A DNA stretch of 64,000 bases. Source: Gammaproteobacteria bacterium. GTDB lineage: Bacteria; Pseudomonadota; Gammaproteobacteria; Steroidobacterales; GCA-2729495. Shown piece by piece: positions 9,892-20,236 of the stretch. The DNA lies in assembly GCA_015709695.1 (NCBI GenBank), contig CP054183.1, positions 558,001 through 622,000 on the forward strand, written 5' to 3'. A program made the position numbers and the translations under genes. How positions within the stretch are numbered: the first letter of the stretch is position 1; the number at the start of each line of letters is the position of its first letter. Under the pieces are notes generated by a model, which was given only the letters and a program-made list of their open reading frames with translations, did not search any database and was not told the origin of the DNA.

Positions 9892-9907
9892 TGTGAGTGT
9901 GATCACG
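9892..9907. promoter_or_regulatory. CRP-like palindrome in a divergent intergenic region
   Basis: The 270-base gap between the PlsC-like gene (start 9852) and xerD (start 10123) contains TGTGA-N6-TCACG, one base off the CRP/Vfr consensus TGTGA-N6-TCACA. It sits 40 bases upstream of the PlsC-like ATG, where it would be near the -35/-10 zone. The rest of the gap shows only GC-rich short palindromes (for example CCGCCAT-GG-ATGGCGG near 10070) and no small gene. Confidence 0.3.
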
Positions 9908-10122
9908 CACAGGCAAAACCTTGCCGCGCATACTGAACCATAACTTCCGTCACCACGGGGCAGCTGCCCACCCGGTCATTGTGCGGTGGGGCCAGTCGCC
10001 GGCGGACCGTGTCGCGCACCGGTTATCGGCACGCGGTCCGGGCCACTGAACCTGCCCCGGGTCCGCCATGGATGGCGGGCCTGCGGCGGCCATGGAATTG
10101 CTGAGCGGAGCGAAGTTACGTA

Positions 10123-11061
10123 ATGTCCCCGACTTCCGTCAACGCCGTGGCGGGCAACAGTCCGCCGCCCAACTCCACCGAGGCGATCATCGACAAGTTC
10201 CTCGACGCCATCTGGATGGAGCGTGGCCTTTCCGCCAACACGCTCGGCGCCTACCGGGCCGACCTGCTGGCGCTGCAGCGCTGGCTGGCCCAGCGGGACA
10301 AGAGCCTGATCTATGCGACCCGCGCCGACCTGCTGGCCTTCATCGCCTGGCGGGCGAAGGAGGGGGCGAAGCCACGCTCCACGGCGCGCCAGCTCTCCAG
10401 TTTTCGCCGCTTCTACCGGTTCGCCCTGCGCGAGGGAGTCATCGCCGAGGATCCCACGCTGAAGATCGACATGCCGAAGATCGGCCGGGCGCTGCCGCAG
10501 TCGCTGACCGAGTCCGAGGTGGAGTCACTGCTCGCCGCGCCCGATGTCAACGATCCCATCGGCCATCGCGACCGCACCATGCTCGAGGTGCTGTACGCCA
10601 CGGGCCTGCGCGTGTCGGAGCTGATCAACCTGCGCCAGGCGCAGATCAACCTCAACCAGGGCGTGCTCCGGGTGCGCGGCAAGGGTGATCGCGAGCGGCT
10701 CATTCCGCTCGGCGAGGAGTCGCAGCGCTGGCTGCGGGAGTTCGTCACCGGCCCGCGGGTGGAGATCCTGCTGGAGCGACAGACCGAGTACCTGTTCCCG
10801 ACGCGCCGCGGCGACCGCATGACCCGACAGGCCTTCTGGCACATCATCAAGCGCTATGCGAAGAAGGCCGACATCCTCGGCAAGCTGTCGCCGCATACGC
10901 TGCGCCATGCTTTCGCCACGCACCTGCTCAACAACGGTGCCGACCTGCGCGTGGTGCAGATGCTGCTGGGCCACAGCGACCTGTCGACCACGCAGATCTA
11001 TACTCACGTGGCCCGCGAGCGCATGAAGGAAATGCACGCCCAGCATCACCCGCGCGGCTGA
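10123..11061 (+). CDS. xerD: Tyrosine site-specific recombinase XerD
   Basis: A chromosome-dimer resolution recombinase that works with XerC and FtsK at dif. It has 312 residues: an N-terminal SAM-like core-binding domain (IDKFLDAIWMERGLSANTL) and a C-terminal catalytic domain. The catalytic residues are visible: Arg in ATGLRVSEL, Lys in RGKGDRERLIP, His-x-x-Arg in HTLRHAFATHLL, His in LLGHSDLSTT, and the Tyr nucleophile in QIYTH. The internal sequence is XerD-like rather than XerC-like. The N-terminus is about 15 residues longer than in E. coli. dsbC follows at 131 bases, as in many gammaproteobacteria (xerD-dsbC). Confidence 0.95.
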   Translation: MSPTSVNAVAGNSPPPNSTEAIIDKFLDAIWMERGLSANTLGAYRADLLALQRWLAQRDKSLIYATRADLLAFIAWRAKEGAKPRSTARQLSSFRRFYRFALREGVIAEDPTLKIDMPKIGRALPQSLTESEVESLLAAPDVNDPIGHRDRTMLEVLYATGLRVSELINLRQAQINLNQGVLRVRGKGDRERLIPLGEESQRWLREFVTGPRVEILLERQTEYLFPTRRGDRMTRQAFWHIIKRYAKKADILGKLSPHTLRHAFATHLLNNGADLRVVQMLLGHSDLSTTQIYTHVARERMKEMHAQHHPRG

Positions 11062-11192
11062 TGCGGACGGGCCTGCCGCCGCCCGGGCGGCAGCGCACCC
11101 TGTGCTACCATGGCCTCCCGCCAGGCGGTACTGAACGCCGCCGGAGCACCGCGGTCGAACACCGCGTTCGTCTCCCCCACGAGGATCGCCCT

Positions 11193-11909
11193 ATGCGTCG
11201 CTTGCTGTTTCCCGTCCTGCTCGGGCTGAGTGCCCCGGCGCTCGCCGCGGACGTGCCGGAGGCCATCGCCCGGCAGCTGCAGCAGACGTTTCCCGAAGTG
11301 CGCGCGGAACAGATCTCGCCGACGCCGGTTCCGGGGCTGTTCGAGCTGCGCGTCGGCCCGCAGATTGCCTATGTCTCCGCCGACGGCCGCTACCTGGTGC
11401 GCGGGGACATCATCGACGTGAAGTCGGATACCAACATTTCCGAGGAGCGGCGCGCCAGCGCGCGGCTGGCGGCCATCGACGACATCGGCGAAAGCCGCAT
11501 GATCATCTTCACGCCGAAGCAGGTGAAGCACACGATCAGCGTCTTCACCGACGTCGACTGCGGTTATTGCCGCAAGCTGCACCGGCAGATCAACGACTAC
11601 CTGGCCCAGGGCATCCGCGTGCGCTACCTGTTCTTCCCGCGCAGCGGGCCCAACACCGACAGCTGGGCCAAGGCCGAGAAGGTCTGGTGCTCGGCCGATC
11701 GCGCCGATGCCTTGACCCGCTCCAAGCGCGGCGAGGCACTCACCGCCAGGCCCTGCAGCCCGACGCCGATCCGGCAGCACTACGACCTGGGGCTGACGTT
11801 TGGCGTGACCGGCACGCCGGCAATCATCACCGACACGGGCGAGCTGCTGCCGGGCTACGTACCGCCTGCGGAACTGGCGGACTACCTCAACGGCAAGACG
11901 GCCGGCTGA
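11193..11909 (+). CDS. dsbC: Periplasmic disulfide isomerase DsbC
   Basis: A thiol-disulfide isomerase of 238 residues that rearranges wrong disulfides in exported proteins. A signal peptide (MRRLLFPVLLGLSAPALAA) is followed by the N-terminal dimerisation domain (residues about 20-80) and a thioredoxin-fold domain whose active site is DCGYCRK; the cis-Pro segment TGTPAIIT follows. The DsbC hallmarks FTDVDCGYC and VRYLFFPRSG are present. The ATG at 11193 sits directly before the signal peptide. A 7-bp GC hairpin overlaps the stop (11900-11920) but has no U-tract. DsbD is not in the window. Confidence 0.95.
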   Translation: MRRLLFPVLLGLSAPALAADVPEAIARQLQQTFPEVRAEQISPTPVPGLFELRVGPQIAYVSADGRYLVRGDIIDVKSDTNISEERRASARLAAIDDIGESRMIIFTPKQVKHTISVFTDVDCGYCRKLHRQINDYLAQGIRVRYLFFPRSGPNTDSWAKAEKVWCSADRADALTRSKRGEALTARPCSPTPIRQHYDLGLTFGVTGTPAIITDTGELLPGYVPPAELADYLNGKTAG

Positions 11910-11951
11910 TCCCGCCGGCCGGGAAGTCTGCGGGGCGCGGCACCGTGACGG

Positions 11952-12275
11952 CTAGCGCTCCAGCAGGTGGAATTTCTCGAAGACCTTGGCCCATTCGTCG
12001 GCATCACCCGGGGGCGTGCCCGCTTCGGTGATCACCGGCCAGGCCTTGGCCAGCTCGCCATTCAGCTTCTTGTAGTGCTCGTGCTTGGCGGGGACTTCGT
12101 CCTCCGACATGATGGCTTCCACCGGGCACTCCGGCTCGCAGAGCGTGCAGTCGATGCACTCCTCGGGGTCGATGACCAGCATGTTGGGGCCCTCGTGGAA
12201 GCAGTCCACCGGGCACACTTCCACGCAGTCCATGTACTTGCACTTGATGCAGTTTTCCGTGACGACGAACGCCAT
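11952..12275 (-). CDS. fdxA: Seven-iron ferredoxin FdxA
   Basis: A 107-residue ferredoxin of the [3Fe-4S][4Fe-4S] type. The N-terminus has [18 protein letters not shown], in which the Cys pattern of the first cluster motif is altered as in 7Fe ferredoxins. The second cluster motif is [12 protein letters not shown]. The ~50-residue C-terminal tail ([17 protein letters not shown]) is characteristic of the FdxA family. It is an electron carrier of unassigned partners. It is transcribed away from dsbC's end, tail-to-tail, and has a recognisable promoter at 12327-12354. Confidence 0.95.
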   Translation of the reverse strand: MAFVVTENCIKCKYMDCVEVCPVDCFHEGPNMLVIDPEECIDCTLCEPECPVEAIMSEDEVPAKHEHYKKLNGELAKAWPVITEAGTPPGDADEWAKVFEKFHLLER

Positions 12276-12326
12276 GCTCTTCTCCTGGAGCGCTTGCCCG
12301 GGTCAGCGGGCCGAAAGATGGGGGCT

Positions 12327-12354
12327 AATTTAGGGGTTTGCCCCGGAAAATCAA
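12327..12354 (-). promoter_or_regulatory. Putative sigma70 promoter of fdxA
   Basis: On the minus strand TTGATT (12354-12349) and TAAATT (12332-12327) are separated by 16 bases, about 50 bases upstream of the fdxA ATG. This is the most AT-rich patch of the surrounding 2 kb. It is a prediction from hexamer match and spacing only. Confidence 0.5.
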
Positions 12355-12420
12355 TTGTATTTCATACGGGGATGCCTTGCTGCGACCATTCGCCGCGTGG
12401 TACTGGCATTGCGCAGCCGT

Positions 12421-12963
12421 TCAGCCTAGGCGGATGCGTGGGACACTGGCGAGGTGCAGCGTCCCATTGCCGCTGCCGGTGTCCGCCAGGCAGCGTTCCA
12501 GCGCGATGCGGACGCTTGGAAAGGCGATCTCGTCCCAGGGGATGGCGGCAGGCGCGAACAGCCGCACCTCCAGGGATTCCTCCCCCGCGGCAAAGGCAGG
12601 CTCGCGCAGCCGGCCGCGGAAGAACACGTGGACCTGGCGTGCGTGCACCACGTCGACGATGGCGAACAGCGCGCCCAGCTCGACCTGCGCCTCGGCTTCT
12701 TCCCAGGTCTCGCGGATCGCACCCTCGGCCAGTGTCTCGCCGATCTCCATGAATCCCGCGGGCACGGTCCAGAAGCCGCGCCGCGGCTCGATGGCACGAC
12801 GGCAAAGCAGGATCGCGCCCTGGTACTCCGGCACACAGCCGACGACGATGAGCGGGTTCACGTAGTGGACATGCCCGCAGCTGCCGCAGACATGCCGCGG
12901 CCGGTTGTCGCCCGCAGGCACCTTCAGGCTCACGGGCTGTCCACACTGGCTGCAGAAGTTCAT
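12421..12963 (-). CDS. NUDIX hydrolase with N-terminal zinc ribbon
   Basis: A 180-residue protein. The N-terminal zinc ribbon has CxxC pairs (FCSQCGQ and VCGSCGH), and the NUDIX box runs GFMEIGETLAEGAIRETWEE (residues about 72-91), with the metal-binding REx2EE Glu residues kept. The Gly that normally follows EEx is replaced by Glu (EEAEA), a variant seen in this branch. The family hydrolyses nucleoside diphosphates linked to another moiety; the substrate is not deducible, and it is shorter than NADH pyrophosphatase NudC. Its start is 55 bases from the 3' end of the tRNA-Leu gene. Confidence 0.9.
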   Translation of the reverse strand: MNFCSQCGQPVSLKVPAGDNRPRHVCGSCGHVHYVNPLIVVGCVPEYQGAILLCRRAIEPRRGFWTVPAGFMEIGETLAEGAIRETWEEAEAQVELGALFAIVDVVHARQVHVFFRGRLREPAFAAGEESLEVRLFAPAAIPWDEIAFPSVRIALERCLADTGSGNGTLHLASVPRIRLG

Positions 12964-13017
12964 CGGAGGCCGCCGGGATCATCACGCTGGCTGCGGACCC
13001 TGCGCGCCGCTGCGCGC

Positions 13018-13104
13018 TGGTGCCGGGAGAGGGACTTGAACCCACACGGTGTCGCCACCAACGGATTTTGAGTCCGCCGCGTCTACCAATTCCGCCATCC
13101 CGGC
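13018..13104 (-). tRNA. tRNA-Leu (anticodon CAA)
   Basis: The 87-base minus-strand sequence begins GCCGGGATGG and ends TCCCGGCACCA. The acceptor stem pairs over all 7 bp, the discriminator is A and the CCA is encoded. The D-arm contains GGTAGACGC, the anticodon loop reads CT-CAA-AA, the long variable arm of a class II tRNA follows (TTGGTGGCGACACCGTG), and the T-arm has GGGTTCAAGTCCC. The size, the variable arm and the anticodon identify leucine, reading UUG codons. Confidence 0.95.
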
Positions 13105-13169
13105 GCGGGGCGCCAAGGATACACAGGGGTCCCCGGGGCGTCCACGCGCCGCGGGTACAATGCGCCGCC

Positions 13170-15349
<2,180 letters not shown>

Positions 15350-15387
15350 TAGCGGGCCTTTTTCGCGAACCCCCAGGGGACTTTCAA

Positions 15388-15714
15388 ATGAGCTTGCTGA
15401 TCCAGGACGCATGGGCTCAGGGTGCGGCCGCGCCGGCGGACCCGCTGTTTTCCATGCTGCCGCTCGTGCTGGTCTTCGTGGTCTTCTATTTCTTCCTCAT
15501 CAGGCCACAGAGCAAGCGGCAGAAGGAACACAAGGAGATGGTGGCCAAGCTCGCGGTGGGTGACGAGATCGTCACCGCCGGCGGCGTGCTCGGCAAGGTG
15601 ACCGAGATCGGCGAGCAGTTCCTCGAGGTGGAGATCTCCAGCGGCGTGCGCATCAAGGTCCAGCGCCACACCATCGGCGCCGTGATGCCCAAGGGCACCA
15701 TCAAGAGCACCTGA
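15388..15714 (+). CDS. yajC: Sec translocon accessory subunit YajC
   Basis: A 108-residue inner-membrane protein bound to SecDF. It has one transmembrane helix (SMLPLVLVFVVFYFFLIRP, residues about 22-40), followed by QSKRQKEHKEMV and the conserved GDEIVTAGGVLGKV. AGGGGA precedes the ATG at 15388. It is encoded just upstream of secD, as in E. coli. A CAATAAT patch at the end of tgt could be a -10 element. Confidence 0.96.
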   Translation: MSLLIQDAWAQGAAAPADPLFSMLPLVLVFVVFYFFLIRPQSKRQKEHKEMVAKLAVGDEIVTAGGVLGKVTEIGEQFLEVEISSGVRIKVQRHTIGAVMPKGTIKST

Positions 15715-15728
15715 TCCGGCTGGCCCAC

Positions 15729-17576
15729 ATGCTGAACCACTATCCGCCGTGGAAGAACATCCTGATCGCCGTCATCATGGCTGCCGGCGTCCTCGTGGCG
15801 CTGCCCAACATCTTCGGCGAGGACCCCGCGCTGCAGATCACCCTGGAGAAGGGCGGCAAGATCGACGAGGGATCGGCCGAGGAGATACAGCGCACGGTGC
15901 AGTCCGCCGGGGTCGGGCAGTCGCGGCTGTATTTCGAGAAGGGACGGGTGGTGGCCACCTTTCCCACGGTGGACGGCCAGCTGCGCGCCGGTGACAAGCT
16001 GCGCGAGGTGCTCGGCAAGGGTTACATCGTCGCCCTGGCGCTCGAGCCGCGCACGCCGCGCTGGCTGGCGGCGCTGGGCCTCAAGCCCGTGAGGCTGGGC
16101 CTGGACCTGCGCGGTGGCGTGCACTTCCTGTTCCAGGTGGACATGGAGGCGGCGCTCAACCAGCGGCTCGACCGCTACGCCTCCGACTTCAGCCGCATCC
16201 TGCGCGACAACCGCATCCGCCGCAACGTGCGCCTCGACGGCAAGGAGGTGCGCATCGAGCTCGCGGATGCCGCCGATGCCGACCAGGCGATGAAGCTCAT
16301 CAAGGAGTCCGACCCGAACATCGAGCTGCGCCGCGAGTCGGCCGCGGAGGGCGTGGTGCTGGTGGCGCGCATGACCGAGCAGCAGGTGCGCGAGCGGCAG
16401 AACTTCGCCATCGAGCAGAACACCGTGACGCTGCGCAACCGCGTCAACGAGCTGGGCGTTTCGGAGCCGGTGGTGCAGCGGCAGGGCGTCGACCGCATCC
16501 TGGTGCAGCTGCCCGGCGTGCAGGACCCCGCACAGGCCGAGCGCGTGCTCGGCGCCACGGCCACCCTGGAGTTCCGCCTGGTGTGCGAGGGCGAGAATCC
16601 GCTCGACGCGCAGCAGAAGGGCCGGGCACCGGTGGGCTGCGAGCTCTACAAGGACCGTGGCGGGGCACCGGTGCTGCTGCGCCGGCGCACCATCATCACC
16701 GGTGACCAGCTGATCGATGCCGCCCAGACATTCGACCAGGGCATGCCGGCGGTTTCCGTGCGGCTGGATGCCAAGGGTGGCCGCGAGATGCTCGAGACCA
16801 CCAAGGCCAACCTCAACAAGCCCATGGCCGTGGTCTTCGTCGAGCAGAAGCGCGAGCGCGTCGAGCGCGATGGCCAGGTCACCGAGGTGCCGCGGGAGAC
16901 CAGGGAAGTCATCAGCGTCGCTACTATCCGCGGCGTGTTCTCCTCGCAGTTCCAGATCACCGGCCTCGACGTGGTCGAGGCCCGGGACCTGGCGCTGCTG
17001 CTGCGCGCCGGTTCGCTGGCGGCACCCATCTACAAGGTGGAGGAGCGCACCATCGGCCCGAGCCTCGGCCAGGACAACATCGACAAGGGCATCATGGCCA
17101 CCGTGGTCGGGTTGTTGCTGGTGGTCAGTTTCATGGCGATCTACTACAAGGGCTTCGGCCTGGTTGCCGACATCGGCCTGATCAGCAACCTGGTGCTGCT
17201 GCTCGCGCTGCTGTCATTGCTGCCGACGGCGCTGTCTCTGCCCGGCATCGCCGGCATCGTGCTGACCATGGGCATGGCGGTGGATGCCAACGTGCTGATC
17301 TACGAGCGGGTGCGCGAGGAGCTGCGCAACGGCAACTCGCCGCAGGCGAGCATCCACGCCGGCTTCGAGAAGGCATTCGGCACCATCGTCGACGCCAACA
17401 TCACCACGCTGATCGCCGGCCTGGTGCTGTTTGCCTTCGGTACCGGCCCGATCAAGGGCTTTGCCGTCGTGCTCTGCCTTGGCATCCTCACCACCATGTT
17501 CACGGCAGTGATGCTCAGCCGCTCGATCATCAACGCGATTTTCGGCGGGCGGCGCCTCGAGCGCCTGCCGGTCTAG
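15729..17576 (+). CDS. secD: Protein translocase subunit SecD
   Basis: An RND-type inner-membrane protein that uses the proton gradient to aid late steps of Sec export. The 615-residue product has an N-terminal transmembrane helix (residues 8-27), then the large periplasmic P1 domain with LGLDLRGGVHFLFQVDME, and five C-terminal helices starting near GIMATVVGLLLVVSFMAIYYKGFGL. The family motif GIVLTMGMAVDANVLIYERVREEL, with the functional Asp, is present. secF follows at 9 bases. Confidence 0.97.
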   Translation: MLNHYPPWKNILIAVIMAAGVLVALPNIFGEDPALQITLEKGGKIDEGSAEEIQRTVQSAGVGQSRLYFEKGRVVATFPTVDGQLRAGDKLREVLGKGYIVALALEPRTPRWLAALGLKPVRLGLDLRGGVHFLFQVDMEAALNQRLDRYASDFSRILRDNRIRRNVRLDGKEVRIELADAADADQAMKLIKESDPNIELRRESAAEGVVLVARMTEQQVRERQNFAIEQNTVTLRNRVNELGVSEPVVQRQGVDRILVQLPGVQDPAQAERVLGATATLEFRLVCEGENPLDAQQKGRAPVGCELYKDRGGAPVLLRRRTIITGDQLIDAAQTFDQGMPAVSVRLDAKGGREMLETTKANLNKPMAVVFVEQKRERVERDGQVTEVPRETREVISVATIRGVFSSQFQITGLDVVEARDLALLLRAGSLAAPIYKVEERTIGPSLGQDNIDKGIMATVVGLLLVVSFMAIYYKGFGLVADIGLISNLVLLLALLSLLPTALSLPGIAGIVLTMGMAVDANVLIYERVREELRNGNSPQASIHAGFEKAFGTIVDANITTLIAGLVLFAFGTGPIKGFAVVLCLGILTTMFTAVMLSRSIINAIFGGRRLERLPV

Positions 17577-17585
17577 GAGCGGTCC

Positions 17586-18524
17586 ATGGAGTTCTTCAGG
17601 AAGAAGACCAACATCGACTTCATGGGGAAGTCGACCATCACCACCATCCTGTCGCTGGTGATGTTCACGGTGAGCATCGGTTCGTTCCTGGTGCGCGGCC
17701 TCAACCTCGGCATCGACTTCACCGGTGGCGTGCTGGTGGAGATCGGCTTCAGTGAAGCGGCGGACCTTGCCGATGTGCGCCAGCAGCTCGAGGCTTCCGG
17801 CTTCGGCGAGGCCCAGGTGCAGAACATCGGTTCGGCCCGCGAGGTGCTCATCCGCCTGCCACCACGCGAGACCGCGGACAGCGGCAAGCTCGGCCAGGAA
17901 ATCATCGGTGCGCTGCAGAAGGCCAATCCCGGCGTGGTGCTGCGCCGGATCGAGTTCGTCGGCCCGCAGGTCGGCAAGGACCTGACCCAGAGCGGTATCC
18001 TCGCGATGGTGGTGTGCCTGCTGCTGATCGGCGTCTACATCATGTTCCGCTTCCAGTGGAAATTCGCGGTGGGTGCCATCGTCGGCGTCATCCACGACCC
18101 CATCATCACCCTGGGCGTGTTCTCGGAGTTCGGCATCCCCTTCGACCTCTCGGTGATCGCGGCCGTGCTGGCCATCACCGGCTACTCGCTCAACGACACC
18201 GTGGTCATCTTCGACCGCATGCGCGAGAACTTTCGTCGTGCCCGCGGCGTGGGTTCGGTGCCCGAGATCATGAACCGCTCGATCAACGACACCCTCAGCC
18301 GCACGCTGATGACGCACTTCACCACCTCGCTGGTGATCCTGGCGCTGCTGGTGTTCGGCGGCGAGGCGCTGCGCAGCTTCTCCATCGCGCTGGCCATCGG
18401 CGTGGTGATCTGTACCTATTCTTCGATCTACTGCGCCGGCAGCACGGCCATGTACCTGAAGGTGACACCGGCGGATTTCTTGCCGGTGAAGAAGGACAAG
18501 GGCGAGGTCGACGCGCTGCCCTGA
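17586..18524 (+). CDS. secF: Protein translocase subunit SecF
   Basis: Partner of SecD in the inner membrane, 312 residues. It has a first helix (TTILSLVMFTVSIGSFLVRG), then LGIDFTGGVLVEI (the SecF GIDFTGG signature) and a second set of helices with the conserved VIAAVLAITGYSLNDTVVIFDRMREN and INDTLSRTLMTHFTT. The C-terminal tail is short and charged. It ends 27 bases from the convergent suhB stop. Confidence 0.97.
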   Translation: MEFFRKKTNIDFMGKSTITTILSLVMFTVSIGSFLVRGLNLGIDFTGGVLVEIGFSEAADLADVRQQLEASGFGEAQVQNIGSAREVLIRLPPRETADSGKLGQEIIGALQKANPGVVLRRIEFVGPQVGKDLTQSGILAMVVCLLLIGVYIMFRFQWKFAVGAIVGVIHDPIITLGVFSEFGIPFDLSVIAAVLAITGYSLNDTVVIFDRMRENFRRARGVGSVPEIMNRSINDTLSRTLMTHFTTSLVILALLVFGGEALRSFSIALAIGVVICTYSSIYCAGSTAMYLKVTPADFLPVKKDKGEVDALP

Positions 18525-18551
18525 GTGCCGGCCGGTGCGCGGCCGCCGCGC

Positions 18552-19334
18552 CTACAGGTGCGGCGCCAGCAGACGATGCAGGGCTTCGCAGACCCTGGGT
18601 GAGCCGGCGATGACGTTTCCCGTTTCCAGCACGTCCTGGCCGGGTGTCAGGCTGGCGATCATGCCGCCGGCTTCGCGGATCATCAGGGCGCCGGCGGCGA
18701 TGTCCCAGATGCTCAGGCCGAATTCCCAGAAGCCGTCGAGGCGGCCGGCCGCCACGTAGCTGAGATCCAGTGCGGCGGAACCCGGGCGGCGCACGCCGGC
18801 GGTGTTCTCCATCACCGCCTGCAGCATGGGCATGTATCTGGGCAGCCATTCGTTGTTGCTGCGATAGGGGAAGCCGGTGCCGATCAGCGCGCCTTCCAGT
18901 CCCTGCCAGGCGCTGACGCGGATGCGGCGGCCATCGAGCTGCGCCCCACCGCCACGGGTGGCGGTGAACAGCTCCTGCCGGCAGGGGTCGTAGACCACGC
19001 CCGCCTCGAGCTGTCCGCGCACCTTCACGGCGATGGAAACGGAGAACACGGGGAAGCCGTGGATGTAGTTGGTGGTGCCGTCGAGCGGGTCGATGATCCA
19101 GGTGCACTCGTCGCCGGCGTGGTGGCCGCTCTCCTCGGCGAGGATGCCGTGGTGCGGATAACGCTCGCGAATGCTGGAGATGATGGCCGCCTCGGCGGCA
19201 TGGTCCACCTGGGTGACGAATTCGTTGCGGGCCTTGCTGCGCACCTCGATGTCGCCGATGCGATTGAGGTAGCGCAACGCGGTATCACCCCCCTTGCGGG
19301 CGGCCTTCACGGCGGTATTCAGCAATGCTTGCAT
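18552..19334 (-). CDS. suhB: Inositol-1-monophosphatase SuhB
   Basis: The classical SuhB of 260 residues: inositol monophosphatase activity plus, in E. coli, a role in rRNA antitermination complexes. Motifs are intact: LAEESG (metal Glu), IDPLDGTTNYIHGFP (both Asp and Thr), and IWDIAAGALMIREAGG. Its intact DPLDGT contrasts with DPVNGA in the paralogue at 1783-2583. It is divergent from trmJ; the 134-base intergenic stretch carries a TAGAAT hexamer (19433-19438) that could serve trmJ. Confidence 0.96.
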   Translation of the reverse strand: MQALLNTAVKAARKGGDTALRYLNRIGDIEVRSKARNEFVTQVDHAAEAAIISSIRERYPHHGILAEESGHHAGDECTWIIDPLDGTTNYIHGFPVFSVSIAVKVRGQLEAGVVYDPCRQELFTATRGGGAQLDGRRIRVSAWQGLEGALIGTGFPYRSNNEWLPRYMPMLQAVMENTAGVRRPGSAALDLSYVAAGRLDGFWEFGLSIWDIAAGALMIREAGGMIASLTPGQDVLETGNVIAGSPRVCEALHRLLAPHL

Positions 19335-19468
19335 GGCGGCTCGCGGGGGTCCGGCTGCGCAGGGGGCGCCATTCTACGGCGGTCGGCCGCCGCGACGCAC
19401 GTCGCGCGCTGTGGCGCGGGGTGCCGAACCGGTAGAATGCCTGCCCCCGGCGGCGCGAGCCGAATGCC

Positions 19469-20236
19469 ATGGCCTCCGATTCCATACGCTTCGTCCTCTT
19501 CGAGCCCAGCCACCCGGGCAACATCGGTGCGGCAGCCCGGGCGCTGAAGACCATGGCGTTCGACCAGCTGGTGCTGGTGAACCCGCCTGCAGGCCATCCG
19601 GATCCCGAGGCCCGTGCCCGCGCCTCGGGTGCCGTGGACGTGCTCGAATCGGCCACCGTGGCCAGCAACCTCGCCGGGGCCCTGCAGGGCTGCGGGCTGG
19701 TGATCGGCGCCAGCGCCCGCCACCGCCGGCTCGGCATCGCGGAGCTCGATCCCCGGGAGTGCGCGAGCCAGCTCCTCGATGCCAGCCGCTCACGGCCCGC
19801 GGCGCTGGTCTTCGGGCCCGAGCGCTCCGGGCTGTCGAATGCGGAACTCGACCTCTGCCAGGCCATCGTCTACATCCCCGCCAATCCGCACTACAGCTCG
19901 CTCAACCTGGCCGCCGCCGTACAGTTGCTGGCCTGGGAGCTGCGGGCCGCGCAGGGCGCGCGCGCGGAGCCGCCACCGGCGGAATCGCCGCCGGCAACGG
20001 TCGAGGACATGGAGCTGTTCTACGAGCACCTGCAGCGCGTGCTGACTGCCAGCGGTTTCCTCGACCCGGGCAACCCCCGCAACCTCATGCGGCGGCTGCG
20101 CCGGCTGTTCAACCGCACGCGGCTCGACCAGAACGAACTCAACATCCTGCGCGGCATTCTCGCCACGCTGGCGCCGGGCTCCGGGGAACGCCACTGGCGC
20201 GGCGTGCCGCCGCCAGGCGACGGCATGCCGCGATGA
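19469..20236 (+). CDS. trmJ: tRNA (cytidine/uridine-2'-O-)-methyltransferase TrmJ
   Basis: A SPOUT-class enzyme of 255 residues that methylates the ribose of nucleotide 32 in tRNAs. It shows the SpoU motifs EPSHPGNIGAAARALKTM, LVFGPERSGLSNAELDLC and IPANPHYSSLNLAAAVQLLAWELR (SAM trefoil-knot region), and the C-terminal extension with NLMRRLRRLFNRTRLDQNELNILRGIL that separates TrmJ from other SpoU proteins. Its TGA overlaps the ATG of the cysteine desulfurase gene (ATGA). In E. coli trmJ also sits next to the isc operon. Confidence 0.95.
   Translation: MASDSIRFVLFEPSHPGNIGAAARALKTMAFDQLVLVNPPAGHPDPEARARASGAVDVLESATVASNLAGALQGCGLVIGASARHRRLGIAELDPRECASQLLDASRSRPAALVFGPERSGLSNAELDLCQAIVYIPANPHYSSLNLAAAVQLLAWELRAAQGARAEPPPAESPPATVEDMELFYEHLQRVLTASGFLDPGNPRNLMRRLRRLFNRTRLDQNELNILRGILATLAPGSGERHWRGVPPPGDGMPR

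Noticed and set aside
11900-11920. Hairpin at the dsbC stop as a terminator
   Set aside because: The 7-bp GGCCGGC/GCCGGCC stem lacks a U-tract, and such palindromes are frequent in this GC-rich sequence.
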